This document shows, piece after piece, positions 6,109 through 6,918 of a DNA stretch of 6,918 nucleotides. The stretch lies in assembly GCA_003551325.1 (NCBI GenBank), contig PUMK01000308.1, forward strand, positions 1-6,918. Direction: 5' to 3'. The notes under the pieces were generated by a model. That model had not been told where the DNA came from, ran no database searches, and saw only the letters and a list, made by a program, of their open reading frames with translations. A program made the position numbers and the translations under genes. The stretch is from Candidatus Acetothermia bacterium. Its GTDB lineage: Bacteria > Bipolaricaulota > Bipolaricaulia > Bipolaricaulales > Bipolaricaulaceae. Every line of letters starts with the position of its first letter. Position 1 is the first letter of the stretch.

Positions 6109-6918
6109 ATGACGATGAAGACGGCTGAAGTGGTGGATATCGTTAACATGGCTGTGTTCTGTGATTTCGAGAACATCGCTGTGGGTGTGCGCGACTCCAA
6201 CTATCCGCAGTTCGAGATCGGAAAGGTCCTCGAGCGCTTGCTGCTGAAGGGGAGCATCGTCGTTAAGAAGGCCTACTGTGACTGGGCCCGCTACAAGGAG
6301 TTCAAGTCACCCATGCACGAGGCATCCTTTGAGCTCATCGAGATTCCCCATGTGAGGGTGTCGGGGAAGAACTCCGCCGACATCCGCATGGTGGTTGACG
6401 CGCTTGACCTGTGCTACACAAAATTGCACGTCGACACATTCGTCGTCATCAGCGGGGATTCCGACTTCTCCCCCCTGGTGAGCAAGCTCCGCGAAAACAA
6501 CCGCACGGTTATCGGTGTGGGGGTCAAGAACTCCACCTCGGAGCTCCTCATCGCCAACTGCGACGAGTTCATCTTCTACGACGACCTCGTCCGCACTCCC
6601 CGGGCCCCGTCCAAACCGTCGGGTAAGCAGACACCCAAGCGCGGGTCGGGCAAGAAGACGACGAAGACGTCGGCTGGCGACGCCAAGAAGCAAGAGGCTT
6701 GGAACCTCGTTGTGGAAACGTACCATGCCTTGGTCAAGGAACGAGGCGAAGGGGAGAACATCTGGGGCTCAATGGTCAAGCAGACCCTCAAACGCCGCAA
6801 ACCTGGCTTCAGCGAGTCCTACCACGGCTTCAGCTCCTTTGGCCAGCTTCTGGAGGAGGCGGGGGCCCGCGGGATCTTCGAACTCGAACGTGATGAGAAG
6901 TCGGGCGGCTACATCATC
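6109..6918 (+). CDS. NYN-domain (PIN-like) ribonuclease-type protein with C-terminal OST-HTH/LOTUS domain, cut by window edge
   Basis: 270 codons are visible and the frame is still open at the right edge. Residues ~13-160 are a NYN domain of the LabA/DUF88 type: VFCDFENIA (16-24) with D19 and N22, ADIRMVVDALDL (90-101) with D91 and D97, and ISGDSDFSPLV (114-124) with D117 and D119. These acidic residues form the metal site in PIN-like nucleases, so RNA cleavage or RNA binding is likely. Residues ~163-193 are a Lys/Thr/Ser/Pro-rich flexible linker. Residues ~195-266 match an OST-HTH/LOTUS winged helix (AWNLVVETYHALV, WGSMVKQTLKRRKPGF, FGQLLEEAG, with GGYI near the end), an RNA-binding module often paired with NYN in bacteria. 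The start is uncertain: ATG 6109 and ATG 6115 have no clear Shine-Dalgarno, and ATG 6148 (MAVFCDFENI) fits the usual family N-terminus best. The targets are unknown. Confidence 0.88.
   Translation, partial: MTMKTAEVVDIVNMAVFCDFENIAVGVRDSNYPQFEIGKVLERLLLKGSIVVKKAYCDWARYKEFKSPMHEASFELIEIPHVRVSGKNSADIRMVVDALDLCYTKLHVDTFVVISGDSDFSPLVSKLRENNRTVIGVGVKNSTSELLIANCDEFIFYDDLVRTPRAPSKPSGKQTPKRGSGKKTTKTSAGDAKKQEAWNLVVETYHALVKERGEGENIWGSMVKQTLKRRKPGFSESYHGFSSFGQLLEEAGARGIFELERDEKSGGYII

Overview
The window reads as chromosomal DNA of a GC-rich, diderm (outer-membrane-bearing) bacterium. The diderm call rests on a secreted protein with an Omp85-type outer-membrane barrel. The GlgC fragment is of the Firmicutes/Thermotogae-like form. 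No rRNA, tRNA, phage, transposon or CRISPR sequence was recognised. An uncultured thermophile-type lineage such as Bipolaricaulota is a possible source, but this is a weak guess.

Layout. The left half (1-3910) is read on the minus strand. From 5' to 3' it holds a small putative secreted protein (3910-3557), a very short possible ORF (3487-3386), a large gene for a signal peptide + HExxH metallopeptidase + six-bladed propeller + Omp85-like barrel (3369-670), and the first 156 codons of glgC (470-1), which runs off the left edge. The right half (4198-6918) is read on the plus strand. It holds an M28-type aminopeptidase with a PA-like insert and a C-terminal winged-helix/PqqD-like domain (4198-6048), then a NYN-domain nuclease-like protein with a C-terminal OST-HTH/LOTUS domain (6109 to the right edge). 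The two halves diverge from a ~290-bp intergenic region (3911-4197) that contains a strong hairpin.

Main finding. The last ~57 residues of the large peptidase/barrel protein are not barrel sequence. They align without gaps to the C-terminal tail of transketolase. The barrel is interrupted shortly after its L6-type RG motif, so its last strands and terminal outer-membrane signal are missing. The junction falls in a short stretch that fits both families. This is either a real recombination or deletion that fused a truncated barrel gene to the 3' end of a transketolase gene, or an assembly misjoin. The glgC gene beyond the junction has visibly lower GC than the barrel gene, which fits the two sides having different histories.

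The genes do not form an obvious single pathway. glgC belongs to glycogen synthesis, and a transketolase 3' end beside it would fit a central-carbon cluster. The large peptidase acts at the cell envelope. The M28 enzyme and the NYN-LOTUS protein are predicted cytoplasmic proteins, of peptide and RNA metabolism respectively. I did not find evidence of a complete new multi-gene system.
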